Shown one piece after another: positions 1 through 8,314 of a stretch of 64,000 bases of DNA; the first letter of the stretch is position 1; the number at the start of each line of letters is the position of its first letter. The notes beneath the pieces are model-generated. The model worked only from the letters and a program-made list of their open reading frames with translations. It had not been told where the DNA came from and did no database searches. The translations under genes and the position numbers were made by a program. Source of the stretch: Acidimicrobiia bacterium (GTDB taxonomy: Bacteria > Acidobacteriota > Terriglobia > Bryobacterales > Bryobacteraceae); the NCBI GenBank assembly GCA_016871315.1, contig VFZE01000011.1:1-64000 (forward strand), given 5' to 3'.

Positions 1-64
1 TCGGGTCGCATCCCTGCGTGGCCCTATCCTCCCGCTCCGGCCAACACCAGTCTACGGCACTAAT

Positions 65-126
65 GTGAATTTGGAACCGGACAATTCACGTGCGAATAAA
101 ACCGGACAACTTGACGTGCGAACTAC
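65..126. repeat. Imperfect tandem direct repeat, possible IS terminus
   Basis: Two copies of a roughly 25-bp unit lie head to tail. Both begin CCGGACAA (at 77 and 102) and share ACGTGCGAA (at 88 and 114). The left edge also forms a hairpin, GTGAATT at 65-71 against AATTCAC at 83-89. Tandem transposase-binding repeats of this kind occur at the ends of IS21-type elements. No transposase is visible in the window, so this is only a possible terminus or remnant. Confidence 0.35.
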
Positions 127-361
127 ATTCAGCGTCACGGATAGTTTTCACCCCAACCCGCGGACACTAGAGTGTAGTGTGAAGCCTAAGGTAAGAATCT
201 AAGCGAAACTTTAGATTCCAGCAAGACCGCATAAGGTGTATGACCCCAAGTCTGGTGGGGAGTCTATTCCCCCGCCGATGGGGGGATCGAGCCGGTACGT
301 TCTAGACCCCTCAGCCTCCGTTTCCCATCTCCGCCGACACTCTACATAAATAAGAGTTTCC
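127..361. other. Non-coding stretch with three successive hairpins
   Basis: No convincing reading frame is present. Three perfect short stems follow each other: GAATCTAA 195-202 with TTAGATTC 211-218; CCCCA 244-248 with TGGGG 256-260; CCCCC 269-273 with GGGGG 280-284. The arrangement could be a structured RNA or the inner part of a mobile-element end. It does not match tmRNA, 6S RNA, RNase P or a group II intron domain V that I can recognise. Confidence 0.4.
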
Positions 362-1027
362 TCAGGGACGAGCCTCGCTGCTCGGATCCAGGCGCACTAC
401 AAATGCATCCTGGCCGGCGGCCCGGATTCTTTCCGCCAACTCCCCCGCGCGTTCCGGTGTTGACTCCTGACCTACCAGCACGCGCCACTGCTCCGGATCC
501 GTATCCCGCCTCAACAGCCGCGCTGGCCCGAACTCCCGTTCCATGCGCCGGCGAAGTGTCTCCGCATTCTCCTTCACGCGAAACGACCCGACCTGCACCG
601 CATATGATTCCGGATAAGGCGGAGAAATCTCCGGAGCACGAATCACCTCAAGACGAACCTTCGCCAATCCCGGTCCGATCATTTCCATTTCTCTCGCCGC
701 GGCTCGCGACAGATCAATGATCCGCCCGCGGATAAAGGGACCGCGATCGGTGATGCGAACCTCCACTCGTTTTCCGTTGTCGAGATTGTGAACCCTCACC
801 CATGTTCCGAATGCAAGAGTGCGGTGCGCGGCGGTCAACTTCTCCATGTCGTAAACCTCGCCGTTGGCGGCGCGGCGTCCGTGATAAGGATGCCCATACC
901 AGCTCGCTATTCCCGTTTCGGTGGCGCCGATGCGGGGTGGGACAGAAATTTTTTTCTTTTTTTTGCAGCTGGTCAAAACGCCCGTGAGGACAACGATCAT
1001 GCACACCGCCAAAAACCAGCGATGCAT
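362..1027 (-). CDS. rlpA: RlpA-like septal ring lipoprotein (DPBB plus SPOR)
   Basis: A probable outer-membrane lipoprotein of the RlpA family, whose members cleave or bind denuded glycan strands of peptidoglycan during division. A hydrophobic leader ends in a lipobox with the Cys at about residue 21, followed by a run of five lysines. The double-psi beta-barrel follows (about 35-130) with the family motifs [18 protein letters not shown] and ITDRGPF. A C-terminal SPOR domain (about 140-215, YAVQVGSF) would bind denuded peptidoglycan. The ATG at 1027 is chosen because it directly opens the leader; an in-frame GTG lies at 1036. The length of 221 aa is short but complete for the family. Confidence 0.88.
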   Translation of the reverse strand: MHRWFLAVCMIVVLTGVLTSCKKKKKISVPPRIGATETGIASWYGHPYHGRRAANGEVYDMEKLTAAHRTLAFGTWVRVHNLDNGKRVEVRITDRGPFIRGRIIDLSRAAAREMEMIGPGLAKVRLEVIRAPEISPPYPESYAVQVGSFRVKENAETLRRRMEREFGPARLLRRDTDPEQWRVLVGQESTPERAGELAERIRAAGQDAFVVRLDPSSEARP

Positions 1028-1153
1028 TGCGAGCACGGAAAAATGGGGTCCAAAACGATTCGCGACGATAAAACAATTCTACATCTAAACGTTTTTTCAT
1101 GGTGAGGCCTCTTCCGCCCCCGTCCGCGCGTCTCCGCAATCTGTATTTTTCTC

Positions 1154-1182
1154 TTGACTTTCGCCGCGGATAACCTTATATA
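1154..1182 (+). promoter_or_regulatory. Sigma-70-type promoter for the 25-aa peptide gene
   Basis: TTGACT at 1154-1159 and TATATA at 1177-1182 are separated by 17 bp, close to the housekeeping consensus. Transcription would begin near 1189, immediately before a strong hairpin and about 55 nt ahead of the start codon. Confidence 0.65.
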
Positions 1183-1192
1183 TGAATCACGT

Positions 1193-1215
1193 TGCGATCT
1201 TCTCCGAAGATCGCA
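1193..1215 (+). promoter_or_regulatory. 5'-UTR hairpin upstream of the 25-aa peptide gene
   Basis: TGCGATCTTC (1193-1202) and GAAGATCGCA (1206-1215) form a perfect 10-bp stem with a 3-nt loop. It sits within a few nucleotides of the predicted transcript 5' end. It may stabilise the short mRNA or act as a regulator site; no protein-binding evidence is visible. Confidence 0.55.
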
Positions 1216-1243
1216 CAATTTTGATGTTAGGGAGAATGAATCA

Positions 1244-1321
1244 ATGAAGAACGCAACCAAGAAGGCTGCTAAGAAAGCCGCGAAGAAGCCGGCCAAGAAA
1301 GCCGCCAAGAAGAAGAAGTAA
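1244..1321 (+). CDS. 25-residue Lys/Ala-rich histone-H1-like peptide
   Basis: The ATG at 1244 is preceded by AGGGAGA at 1229-1235. The product has 25 residues, almost entirely Lys, Ala and Pro in KKAA/KKPA steps, ending in four lysines. It resembles the basic C-terminal tails of bacterial histone H1-like and AlgP-type proteins, which bind DNA or RNA non-specifically. Nothing else is attached, so it would be a free polycationic peptide. The gene has its own promoter, a 5' hairpin and a strong intrinsic terminator, which makes an accidental frame unlikely. DNA or RNA binding is inferred from composition only. Confidence 0.7.
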   Translation: MKNATKKAAKKAAKKPAKKAAKKKK

Positions 1322-1364
1322 ACCAGGCGGCGTCCCGCAGGGGACTGCAGCAACAAGGTTCACC

Positions 1365-1393
1365 AAAGGCTCCGGGCAACCGGAGCCTTTTTT
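1365..1393 (+). terminator. Intrinsic terminator of the 25-aa peptide gene
   Basis: An 11-bp perfect stem (1365-1375 with 1380-1390) has a GCAA tetraloop, and its 3' side runs into six T residues (1388-1393). The T tract touches the stop codon of the convergent methyltransferase gene. Confidence 0.9.
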
Positions 1394-2355
1394 CATTCCT
1401 CTCCCTTTTTCTCGAGCAGCAGTGCGCGGAATGTTTCTCCCATTCCGTACAGCAGCGTCTTCAGCTGCAGCCGCCGCGATAAATCGCCACCCTCCAGCGC
1501 CGTGCCGAATTGATCCGGCTCTCCCGCACGCAGCAGCAGCGATGCCAGCGACTCCAGACGAACCATCCTCCATCCAAGCGCCCGGGCATATTGCTCCAGC
1601 GCCGTGAAGTTCACATGCGATGTGATGTCGCGTTCGCCGGGTTCGGCCAGTACATCCTCCATCGCCTGATGCCGGCGATAGCTCATCAGCGTGCCTGCGG
1701 GAAAGCGGATCAGCTCGCGCTGCGTGTAGCCATAGTCAATTGCCAGGAGAAAGCCGCGCCGGAAACGTTCGGTCAGTAAACGGAGGTGCCGCAGCGCCTC
1801 CAGGTTCACTTCCGCCACATCTCCATCATTCTCCGGCGTGCCGTATCGCGCCAGGTAATCTGCAACCGGCGATGACACCGGCCCGCCATCCACCCACACG
1901 AACCCGTCGCCGCTCCATCCGACATGCCTTTCGCGAAGCTCCTCCCCGCGCCGCATCACCACATGCACCGGCAGCGCGTCGAAGAACTCGTTCGCATAAA
2001 CGAGCCCCGTCACCCCGTGTGGAACTTCTCCGCGATTCACCTCCACGCCGGTATAGCGCCAAGGTTCGAAAAACGGCGCCATCTCGCCGCGCCCGGCTCC
2101 GAGCTCGACGACGGTGAAATCCGGCGGCAGACCCGTTTGCTCATGCAGCGAACGAGCGAAGGCTTGCATCAGGATGCCGAAGACGGGCTGCAATTGGTGC
2201 GCCGTGTAGAAGTCGCCATCACGTCCGAAAGGATCGCGGCCCCCCTGGTAATAGCCGTGCTCGGGATGATAGAGCGCTACCTCCATGAACCGCGCGAAAC
2301 TCACCGGCCCCTGCGCGGCGATCTCCCGCCGCAGTATTTCAGCGGCCGGACTCAT
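1393..2355 (-). CDS. SAM-dependent methyltransferase, MidA/NDUFAF7 (COG1565) family
   Basis: A class-I SAM methyltransferase of the family that includes mitochondrial NDUFAF7, a protein-arginine methyltransferase for complex I assembly; the bacterial substrate is unknown. The N-terminal signature FMEVALYHPEHGYYQGG and the SAM-binding VVELGAGRGEM are clear. The acidic helix DYGYT and a C-terminal TLLYGMGETFRALLL stretch fit the family. The ATG at 2355 (MSPAAEIL) gives 320 aa; sequence upstream in the same frame belongs to the preceding gene read in another frame. The start overlaps the upstream small gene by 17 nt, so the two are probably co-translated. Confidence 0.85.
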   Translation of the reverse strand: MSPAAEILRREIAAQGPVSFARFMEVALYHPEHGYYQGGRDPFGRDGDFYTAHQLQPVFGILMQAFARSLHEQTGLPPDFTVVELGAGRGEMAPFFEPWRYTGVEVNRGEVPHGVTGLVYANEFFDALPVHVVMRRGEELRERHVGWSGDGFVWVDGGPVSSPVADYLARYGTPENDGDVAEVNLEALRHLRLLTERFRRGFLLAIDYGYTQRELIRFPAGTLMSYRRHQAMEDVLAEPGERDITSHVNFTALEQYARALGWRMVRLESLASLLLRAGEPDQFGTALEGGDLSRRLQLKTLLYGMGETFRALLLEKKGEE

Positions 2356-2629
2356 GGGGAGCGTCCAGGCTCTGCGGCGTGTACAGGAACAGTTCCACCA
2401 TGTAGTCGTGCAGACAGTCGTACAGATATTTCTGGAAGGTCCAGGGGAACTGCGTGTGGGCCACGTCGCGTGGATGAAGTGGAGCGTAGTAGATGTGTAC
2501 ACCGGGCAGCATCTGCTTCAACTGGATCACCAGCTCCAATGAACCGTCCGGCTTCTCCCTGGCCGAGAAGGCAAGCAAGGCATGTTCATAGCGGCCGATC
2601 TCCTTGTTCACCTTCTCCAGGTCAGTCAC
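2339..2629 (-). CDS. Conserved-looking hypothetical protein, 96 aa
   Basis: I do not recognise this family. The frame is open further upstream, but protein-like composition starts at a GTG at 2629 (VTDLEKVNKEIG). It begins with a charged helical stretch, then a segment rich in aromatic residues (HTQFPWTFQKYLYDCLHDYM) that could be a small alpha/beta domain. No signal peptide or membrane segment is present. It lies directly upstream of, and overlaps, the MidA-type methyltransferase, which suggests a functional link. It is divergent from the gene at 2657 with under 30 bp between starts. Confidence 0.55.
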   Translation of the reverse strand: MTDLEKVNKEIGRYEHALLAFSAREKPDGSLELVIQLKQMLPGVHIYYAPLHPRDVAHTQFPWTFQKYLYDCLHDYMVELFLYTPQSLDAPHESGR

Positions 2630-2656
2630 GTCCCGTATTGTATGATGCCGGTAAGA

Positions 2657-3253
2657 ATGACCGCATGGCCGGAAACGATTCGCGTGAAACTCAGCTCGGA
2701 AGCCGCCGGCGCGATCACCATCACCCCGGTCGTGGTGCGTGAGATGCCACAAGCCGAGCTGATGGAGGTGATCGTCGGCGTCACCGGCAAGGACATCGCG
2801 CGCGTCCGCGAGATTCTCCGGCGCGGAAGTCTGACGAGCGGAGCATCACGATTCCGGTGGGAGCCGGTCGAGGCGGAAGAAGCGGTCATCCGCGGCGCCT
2901 TGGCCGCCTTCCCTGACCCCGACCCATCGCGTCCCTTCGATGCGGCACGCTGTGAAACGGCGGTGCTGCTATCGGCAACGCTTCGCATCGAGGTGCCGCG
3001 TGAGGCCGGCGCGAAGCGCCGCCTACTGCGGAGGCGAAGCTTCTGGGACGCGTTGATGGAAGTCGCCAGCCAGGGCACGCCCGGCTACGTCGATTACCTC
3101 TACAAGGAGCGCGCCGACTGTTACTCCGCCGCTGTCGATGGGGAAAGCGTACGACGCATTCGCGAAGCAGCCTCGCGTTTGGTCTATCCGGCGCTGGCCC
3201 GGCAGATTGAATCCTCCGTCTTTGATTCCCTCCATTTTCACGCCCCGCGCTGA
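2657..3253 (+). CDS. Hypothetical cytoplasmic protein, 198 aa
   Basis: Not recognised. The sequence is an alpha/beta-looking soluble protein with no leader or membrane segment and an Arg-rich patch near the middle (AKRRLLRRRSFW). Three in-frame ATG codons (2642, 2645, 2657) are possible starts; 2657 is chosen because a TATGAT box at 2641-2646 would then act as a -10 for a nearly leaderless transcript. This choice is weak. The gene is divergent from the small gene ending at 2629 and is followed by the DUF302-like gene after about 40 bp. Confidence 0.55.
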   Translation: MTAWPETIRVKLSSEAAGAITITPVVVREMPQAELMEVIVGVTGKDIARVREILRRGSLTSGASRFRWEPVEAEEAVIRGALAAFPDPDPSRPFDAARCETAVLLSATLRIEVPREAGAKRRLLRRRSFWDALMEVASQGTPGYVDYLYKERADCYSAAVDGESVRRIREAASRLVYPALARQIESSVFDSLHFHAPR

Positions 3254-3291
3254 CACACCATACCTGCTATGATTCGGGCGGGAGGTGATGG

Positions 3292-3837
3292 ATGCTGCAA
3301 GTCAGTTCGGCTCGCCGCCTGGAAGATATCGGTCCGGCCCTTTGCGCGGCGGCGCCGCGGCACGGCGCCGCGGTTCTGGCTATCACTCATTTGGGAAAGC
3401 TTCTAACCTCAAACGTTTCCGATCCGGCGCATGACGCCATGGTCTATACCATCTGCCAATCGGAACTGTACGCGGCGCTGCTCAGCGCCGACGTGCGATT
3501 CGCGGCGTTCTTGCCATGCCGGCTGGCCGCCATCCGCCACGCATCCGGCGTCGTGCTGGAGACTTTGTCCCCGAAACAATTCTGTGCACTCATAAACCGT
3601 ACCGACCTGGAACGCCTGGCCGCTCCGCTGGAGACGCTGCTCAAGGATCTCATAGCGGACGCCGCCGAACCGGCGCGTTACGTTGTTTCCCCAGCCGAAC
3701 AATCCGGCGCTCACCAGCCCGGAGCCGTCGAACACCAGATGAGCCGCGATGGCATGATACCCCAGCGCGTGGATTGCCATGGGACCAAGATCGAGGATCT
3801 CGCCGGGACCGGCAAGCTGGACGCGCCGGGCGGCTGA
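3292..3837 (+). CDS. DUF302 domain protein
   Basis: Residues about 15-125 fit the DUF302 fold: a strand-rich start, then the motif ELYAALLSADVRFAAFLPCR and a terminal LSPKQF. DUF302 proteins are small and of unknown biochemical function, often near redox or sulfur genes. The C-terminal 50 residues are polar and probably disordered. The start is well supported by GGAGGTG at 3281-3287, five bases ahead of the ATG. The stop is immediately followed by the stop of der on the other strand. Confidence 0.7.
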   Translation: MLQVSSARRLEDIGPALCAAAPRHGAAVLAITHLGKLLTSNVSDPAHDAMVYTICQSELYAALLSADVRFAAFLPCRLAAIRHASGVVLETLSPKQFCALINRTDLERLAAPLETLLKDLIADAAEPARYVVSPAEQSGAHQPGAVEHQMSRDGMIPQRVDCHGTKIEDLAGTGKLDAPGG

Positions 3838-5151
3838 TTACCGCTTCTTGCCGCTCTTGGCGCGTGACTTGACCACAATCGGCGTTCCCTTGAAGCCCAG
3901 CTTCTCGCGGATTTGATTGACCAGGAAACGTTCATCGGAGAAATGCAGCGGCCGCATGCCGTCCTTGAACACCACAAAGGTCGGCGGCCGCACCGAGGCC
4001 TGCGTCAAGTAACGGATCTTCAGGTCGCGCTCCTTGCCCAGCCGTTCAAAGAAGCGGTTCAGCTCACCGGTGGTGACACGGTGGTTGGCTGCCTCCCATC
4101 CCCGCCGGATCAAGCCGAACAGTTGCTCCGCTCCGGCGCCGCTCTTGGCCGATAGAAACGCAACGGGCGCGTACTCCAGGTATTTCATCGCATCGCGAAC
4201 CTTCTGCACCTGTTGCGGCTTGTGGCGCTCGGCCGCCAGGTCCCACTTGTTGATGCAGATGATCACCGGACAGCCCGCCTCGTGCGCATAGCCGGCGATG
4301 GTGGCGTCCAGCCCCACCACGCCTTCCGTGGCATCGACGATCAAAAGCACGACATCGGCCATCCGGATATGCCGCCGCGCCATCACCACGCTCAGCTTCT
4401 CGGCCATCAACTTCGTCTTGCCCTTGCGCCGGATGCCGGCCGTGTCGACGAACACGTACTCGATCCCGTCGCGCACGGTGGTTTCATCCACCGCGTCACG
4501 CGTCGTGCCTGCCTCCGGCGTCACGATCGAGCGCTCCTTGCCCGTCAACGTGTTCAGCAATGTCGACTTGCCCGCGTTGGGCCGCCCAATGATCGCCACT
4601 CGGATGCGCGTCTGCTTGCTTTCCTCCGCCTCAGCGGAGGGAAACTGCGCAGTGAGGTGATCCAGCATCTCCTCTACGCCAATGCGATGCTCGGCCGAAA
4701 CCGGGAACAGATGCTCGAATCCGAGCGAATAAAACTCGGCAGCCATGTTCTCTCGCGACGGCGCGTCGATCTTGTTCACCGCCAGCGCCACCGGCTTGCC
4801 CAGCGCATGCAGCATCCGCGCCAAGTCCCGGTCGGCGCCGGTGATCTCTGTCCGGCCGTCAATCAGGTAAATGATCTGCGCGGCCGATTCCAGCGCTACG
4901 CGCGCCTGCTTGAGAATCTGGCTCGGGATCATCTCCTCGTCGTTGGGGATGATCCCGCCGGTGTCGATGATCTCAAAGCGCCTGCCGCGGTGCTCCGCCT
5001 CGGCATGAATCCGGTCGCGCGTGATGCCCGGCTCATCTCCGACAATGGCGCGCCGCGAGCCTGTGATGAGATTGAATAGCGTCGACTTGCCGACGTTCGG
5101 CCGGCCCACGATCACGACCACGGGAAGAGAATTGGCTGTTTGGGGATCCAT
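3838..5151 (-). CDS. der: Ribosome-associated GTPase Der (EngA)
   Basis: Tandem-GTPase required for late 50S subunit assembly. Domain 1 has GRPNVGKST at 16-24, DTGG at 63-66 and NKID at 126-129. Domain 2 has GRPNAGKST at 189-197, DTAG at 236-239 and NKWD at 301-304. The C-terminal KH-like domain ends in a Lys-rich tail (KSRAKSGKKR). The ATG at 5151 is chosen because GGGAGAAA lies about 9 nt upstream; longer in-frame starts at 5169 and 5214 are less likely. The 437-aa length is normal. Confidence 0.95.
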   Translation of the reverse strand: MDPQTANSLPVVVIVGRPNVGKSTLFNLITGSRRAIVGDEPGITRDRIHAEAEHRGRRFEIIDTGGIIPNDEEMIPSQILKQARVALESAAQIIYLIDGRTEITGADRDLARMLHALGKPVALAVNKIDAPSRENMAAEFYSLGFEHLFPVSAEHRIGVEEMLDHLTAQFPSAEAEESKQTRIRVAIIGRPNAGKSTLLNTLTGKERSIVTPEAGTTRDAVDETTVRDGIEYVFVDTAGIRRKGKTKLMAEKLSVVMARRHIRMADVVLLIVDATEGVVGLDATIAGYAHEAGCPVIICINKWDLAAERHKPQQVQKVRDAMKYLEYAPVAFLSAKSGAGAEQLFGLIRRGWEAANHRVTTGELNRFFERLGKERDLKIRYLTQASVRPPTFVVFKDGMRPLHFSDERFLVNQIREKLGFKGTPIVVKSRAKSGKKR

Positions 5152-5191
5152 CCGCGCTTTCTCTCCCATGAGAACATGAATCCAGCGCCCC

Positions 5192-5845
5192 ATGCCTAAG
5201 CGAGCCGGCATCACCTATGGTTACGAGGAGAAAGTGATCCCCTATGAGGAGGCCCTGCGCGCCGTCGGTCTGGAGCCGGTGCGTCTCCATGCGAACAATC
5301 CGTACAGCCTTGACGGCTTGGACGGACTTGTCGTGAGCGGAGGTACGGATGTCGATCCCGCACGCTACGGGCAAGAGCCGCATCCTGCGACTGATAAACC
5401 CGACGGTGACCGAGACACAATGGAGACCAAATTGCTCCATGAGTCTCTGAAGCGCGACATGCCGGTGCTGGCCATCTGCCGCGGCATGCAGCTTTTCAAC
5501 GTGATCCATGAGGGCACCTTGCACCAGCATATTGACAATCTCGCCACCCACCGTGTCCGCACGACACACAAGGCGCATCTCATCCGGATCATTCCGCACA
5601 CCCGGCTGGAGGAGATCCTTGGCGCGCCGGAAGCCGAGGTGAACTCGCGCCATCACCAGGCAGTGGACCGTGTCGGCGATGGTCTCATCGTCACGGCCAG
5701 CGCCCCGGACGGCGTGATTGAAGCGCTGGAGCGTCCGGACCGCCGCTTCGCCATCGCCGTCCAGTGGCATCCGGAAGACTGCATCTCTTTTCGCAACAGC
5801 GATCACAAGCTGTTTGAGGCGTTCGCCAAGGCCCTGGAGCGCTGA
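5192..5845 (+). CDS. Class I glutamine amidotransferase-like hydrolase (PuuD-like)
   Basis: A GATase1-type hydrolase related to gamma-glutamyl-GABA hydrolase PuuD, which releases glutamate from gamma-glutamyl compounds. The nucleophile elbow ICRGMQ (Cys96), the family start SGGTDVDPARY and the catalytic WHPED near the C-terminus are present. The length of 217 aa is slightly short but complete. It is divergent from der with 40 bp between starts, and its TGA abuts the ATG of the MATE gene. The PuuD substrate is a family inference; no other putrescine-catabolism gene is adjacent, though speA lies 5 kb downstream. Confidence 0.82.
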   Translation: MPKRAGITYGYEEKVIPYEEALRAVGLEPVRLHANNPYSLDGLDGLVVSGGTDVDPARYGQEPHPATDKPDGDRDTMETKLLHESLKRDMPVLAICRGMQLFNVIHEGTLHQHIDNLATHRVRTTHKAHLIRIIPHTRLEEILGAPEAEVNSRHHQAVDRVGDGLIVTASAPDGVIEALERPDRRFAIAVQWHPEDCISFRNSDHKLFEAFAKALER

Positions 5846-7246
5846 ATGAATCAAAGCCGCAGGCAGGGCCTGCTGGCCTTCGTGCGTGAAGCGCTGGCCG
5901 GCACGGAACAGGATTTCACACAGGGCAGCATCGGCCGCGCCGTTGCGCTGCTCGCCATTCCGATGGTGCTGGAGATGTCGATGGAATCGCTGTTCGGTTT
6001 CGTTGATGCGATTTTCGTCACCCAGCTCGGCAAGGAGGCCGTCGCCACGGTCGGCATGACGGAGGCCGTGCTGACGCTCATCTTCGGCGTCGCGCTGGGA
6101 CTCAGCCTCTCCACCACGGCGATGGTCGCCCGCCGAGTCGGCGAGAAGGACGATGAGGGCGCGGCGGTCGCCGCAGTGCAGTCCATTCTCCTCGGCGTCG
6201 TAGTCTCGGTGCTCACCGGCATCATCGGTGTAATGGACTCCGAGCGCATTCTCCGCATGATGGGCGCCGATGAGGAGATGGTCCGCCGTGGCGCCATCTA
6301 CACTGCCACCATCCTTGGTGGCTCGGTCACGATTTTCCTGCTCTTTCTGCTCAACGCCATCTTCCGCGGCGCAGGCGACGCCTCCATGGCCATGCGTAGT
6401 CTGATGGTCTCCAACACCATCAACCTCATTCTGGACCCTTGCCTCATCTTCGGCCTCGGCCCGTTTCCCGAGCTTGGACTCTGGGGCGCCTCCATCGCGA
6501 CCACGATCGGCCGCGGCACCGGCGTTGCTTTCCAGCTCTACATCCTGATGACGGGCAAGGGCCGCCTTCACCTGCATTGGAGGCAGTTTCGTCTTGTGCC
6601 GTCGGTCATGTGGAGTCTCATCCGTGTCTCCATCACCGGAATACTCCAGATCCAGATCGCCACCGCCAGTTGGCTCGGCATGATCCGCATCCTCGCCACC
6701 TTCGGCAGCGCCGTGCTCGCCGGCACAACCATCGCCATCCGCACGATCGTAGTCGTGATCCTGCCCGCCTGGGGTATGAGTAACGCTGCCGCAACGCTGG
6801 TCGGCCAGAACCTGGGCGCGGGCAAGCCGGACCGCGCCGAGCGCTCGGTTTGGATCACCGGCTTCTACAACATGATCTTTCTCGGCGTCATCGGCCTGGT
6901 TTTCATCATTTGGCCTGAGCAGGTTCTCTCCATCTATCAACCGGAAGCCTCCATGGTTCCGTTCGGCGTTGCTTGCCTGAGGTATGTCAGCTACGGTTAT
7001 CTGTTCTACGCCTACGGCATGGTGGTGGTGCAGGCATTCAACGGAGCGGGCGACACGGTCACGCCCACTTACATCAACCTGTTCTGCCACTGGTTATGGC
7101 AGATCCCGCTGGCCTGGGGTCTTTCCACGCCGCTGGGAATGGGACCCACCGGCGTCTTTCTCGCCATCACCATCGCCGAATCGACAGTCGCCGCCGTCGG
7201 CATTCTCCTGTTCCGGCGCGGAAAGTGGAAGCAGCAAAAAATCTAG
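5846..7246 (+). CDS. MATE family efflux transporter
   Basis: An integral membrane drug/sodium or drug/proton antiporter with about 12 hydrophobic helices in two homologous halves. Typical MATE stretches are present in the first half (AIPMVLEMSMESLFGFVDAI, RGAGDASMAMRS) and the second (WGMSNAAATLVGQNLGAG, NGAGDTVTPTYINLFCHW). The length of 466 aa is normal. The ATG begins directly after the stop of the amidotransferase, so the two are likely co-transcribed; the transported substrate cannot be told. Confidence 0.9.
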   Translation: MNQSRRQGLLAFVREALAGTEQDFTQGSIGRAVALLAIPMVLEMSMESLFGFVDAIFVTQLGKEAVATVGMTEAVLTLIFGVALGLSLSTTAMVARRVGEKDDEGAAVAAVQSILLGVVVSVLTGIIGVMDSERILRMMGADEEMVRRGAIYTATILGGSVTIFLLFLLNAIFRGAGDASMAMRSLMVSNTINLILDPCLIFGLGPFPELGLWGASIATTIGRGTGVAFQLYILMTGKGRLHLHWRQFRLVPSVMWSLIRVSITGILQIQIATASWLGMIRILATFGSAVLAGTTIAIRTIVVVILPAWGMSNAAATLVGQNLGAGKPDRAERSVWITGFYNMIFLGVIGLVFIIWPEQVLSIYQPEASMVPFGVACLRYVSYGYLFYAYGMVVVQAFNGAGDTVTPTYINLFCHWLWQIPLAWGLSTPLGMGPTGVFLAITIAESTVAAVGILLFRRGKWKQQKI

Positions 7247-7297
7247 AAATGGCAAAGTACACTAGTAAAAGCGCCCGCTGGCGCAGTTAATCACCCA

Positions 7298-8314
7298 ATG
7301 AAACGAGCATTGATCACCGGAATCACCGGTCAGGACGGCTCCTATCTCGCCGAGTTCCTCTTGCGCAAGGGCTATGAGGTCCACGGCATCAAGCGCCGCT
7401 CCTCCAGCTTCAACACGGAGCGCGTCGACGGCATCTATCGCGACCTGCACGAACATGGCGCACGGTTCATCCTCCACTTCGGCGACCTGGCCGATTCCAA
7501 CAGCCTCTCGCAGCTTCTCTACGCCGTACAGCCGGACGAGGTCTACAATCTCGCCGCGCAAAGCCACGTACGAGTCAGCTTCGACATCCCCGAGTACACT
7601 ACCGACATCACCGCCACCGGCGCGCTGCGGCTGCTGGAGAGCATCCGCCAGACCGGGGTGAAGACGCGCTTCTACCAGGCATCCTCTTCGGAAATGTACG
7701 GCTCGACGCCTCCGCCGCAGGATGAGAACACGCCGTTCCACCCGCGCAGCCCCTACGCCTGCTCGAAGCTCTTCGCGCACGCCGCCGCGGTGAACTACCG
7801 CGAAAGCTACGGCATGTTCGCCGTAAGCGGCATTCTCTTTAACCATGAGTCGCCGCGGCGCGGGGAAACCTTCGTGACGCGCAAAATCGCCCGCGCGGTA
7901 GCGCGCATCAAGAACGGACTGCAAAGGAGGATTTATCTCGGCAACCTGGATGCGCGCCGCGACTGGGGCTACGCGCCAGAGTATGTCGAAGCAATGTGGC
8001 TCATGCTCCAGCAGGACACGCCGCAGGACTTCGTCATCGGCACCGGGGAAATGCACACCGTGCGCGAATTCGTCGACGTCGCCTTTCACCAAGCCCGCTT
8101 GGACCCGGGCGAGTACGTCGAGATGGATGAGCGCTATCTGCGTCCAGCGGAGGTCGACGCACTGCAAGCCAACCCGGAAAAGGCGCGGCGAATTCTCGGC
8201 TGGCATCACAAGGTCGGCTTTGAGGAACTAGTGCGGCTGATGGTGGACGCCGAAATGACCGCGCTGGCAGACCAGCTTGCAGGGGTAGTCAAGCCGGCCG
8301 GGGAGAGAGACTAG
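7298..8314 (+). CDS. gmd: GDP-mannose 4,6-dehydratase
   Basis: An extended SDR enzyme converting GDP-mannose to GDP-4-keto-6-deoxymannose, the first step to GDP-fucose or GDP-rhamnose. The NADP-binding [14 protein letters not shown] at 8-21, the [12 protein letters not shown] loop at 33-44, the SSSEMYG stretch and the catalytic Y153-x3-K157 are all present. The family motif [16 protein letters not shown] follows. The length of 338 aa is normal. The stop shares one base with the GTG start of fcl, so the enzymes are translationally coupled. Confidence 0.95.
   Translation: MKRALITGITGQDGSYLAEFLLRKGYEVHGIKRRSSSFNTERVDGIYRDLHEHGARFILHFGDLADSNSLSQLLYAVQPDEVYNLAAQSHVRVSFDIPEYTTDITATGALRLLESIRQTGVKTRFYQASSSEMYGSTPPPQDENTPFHPRSPYACSKLFAHAAAVNYRESYGMFAVSGILFNHESPRRGETFVTRKIARAVARIKNGLQRRIYLGNLDARRDWGYAPEYVEAMWLMLQQDTPQDFVIGTGEMHTVREFVDVAFHQARLDPGEYVEMDERYLRPAEVDALQANPEKARRILGWHHKVGFEELVRLMVDAEMTALADQLAGVVKPAGERD

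Noticed and set aside
127-361. tmRNA, 6S RNA, RNase P RNA or group II intron
   Set aside because: No tRNA-like end, tag frame, conserved bubble or domain V hairpin could be found on either strand.
5152-7090. Minus-strand open frame of over 600 codons opposite the amidotransferase and MATE genes
   Set aside because: Asp/His/Gly-rich composition, no motif, and both plus-strand genes are strongly supported.
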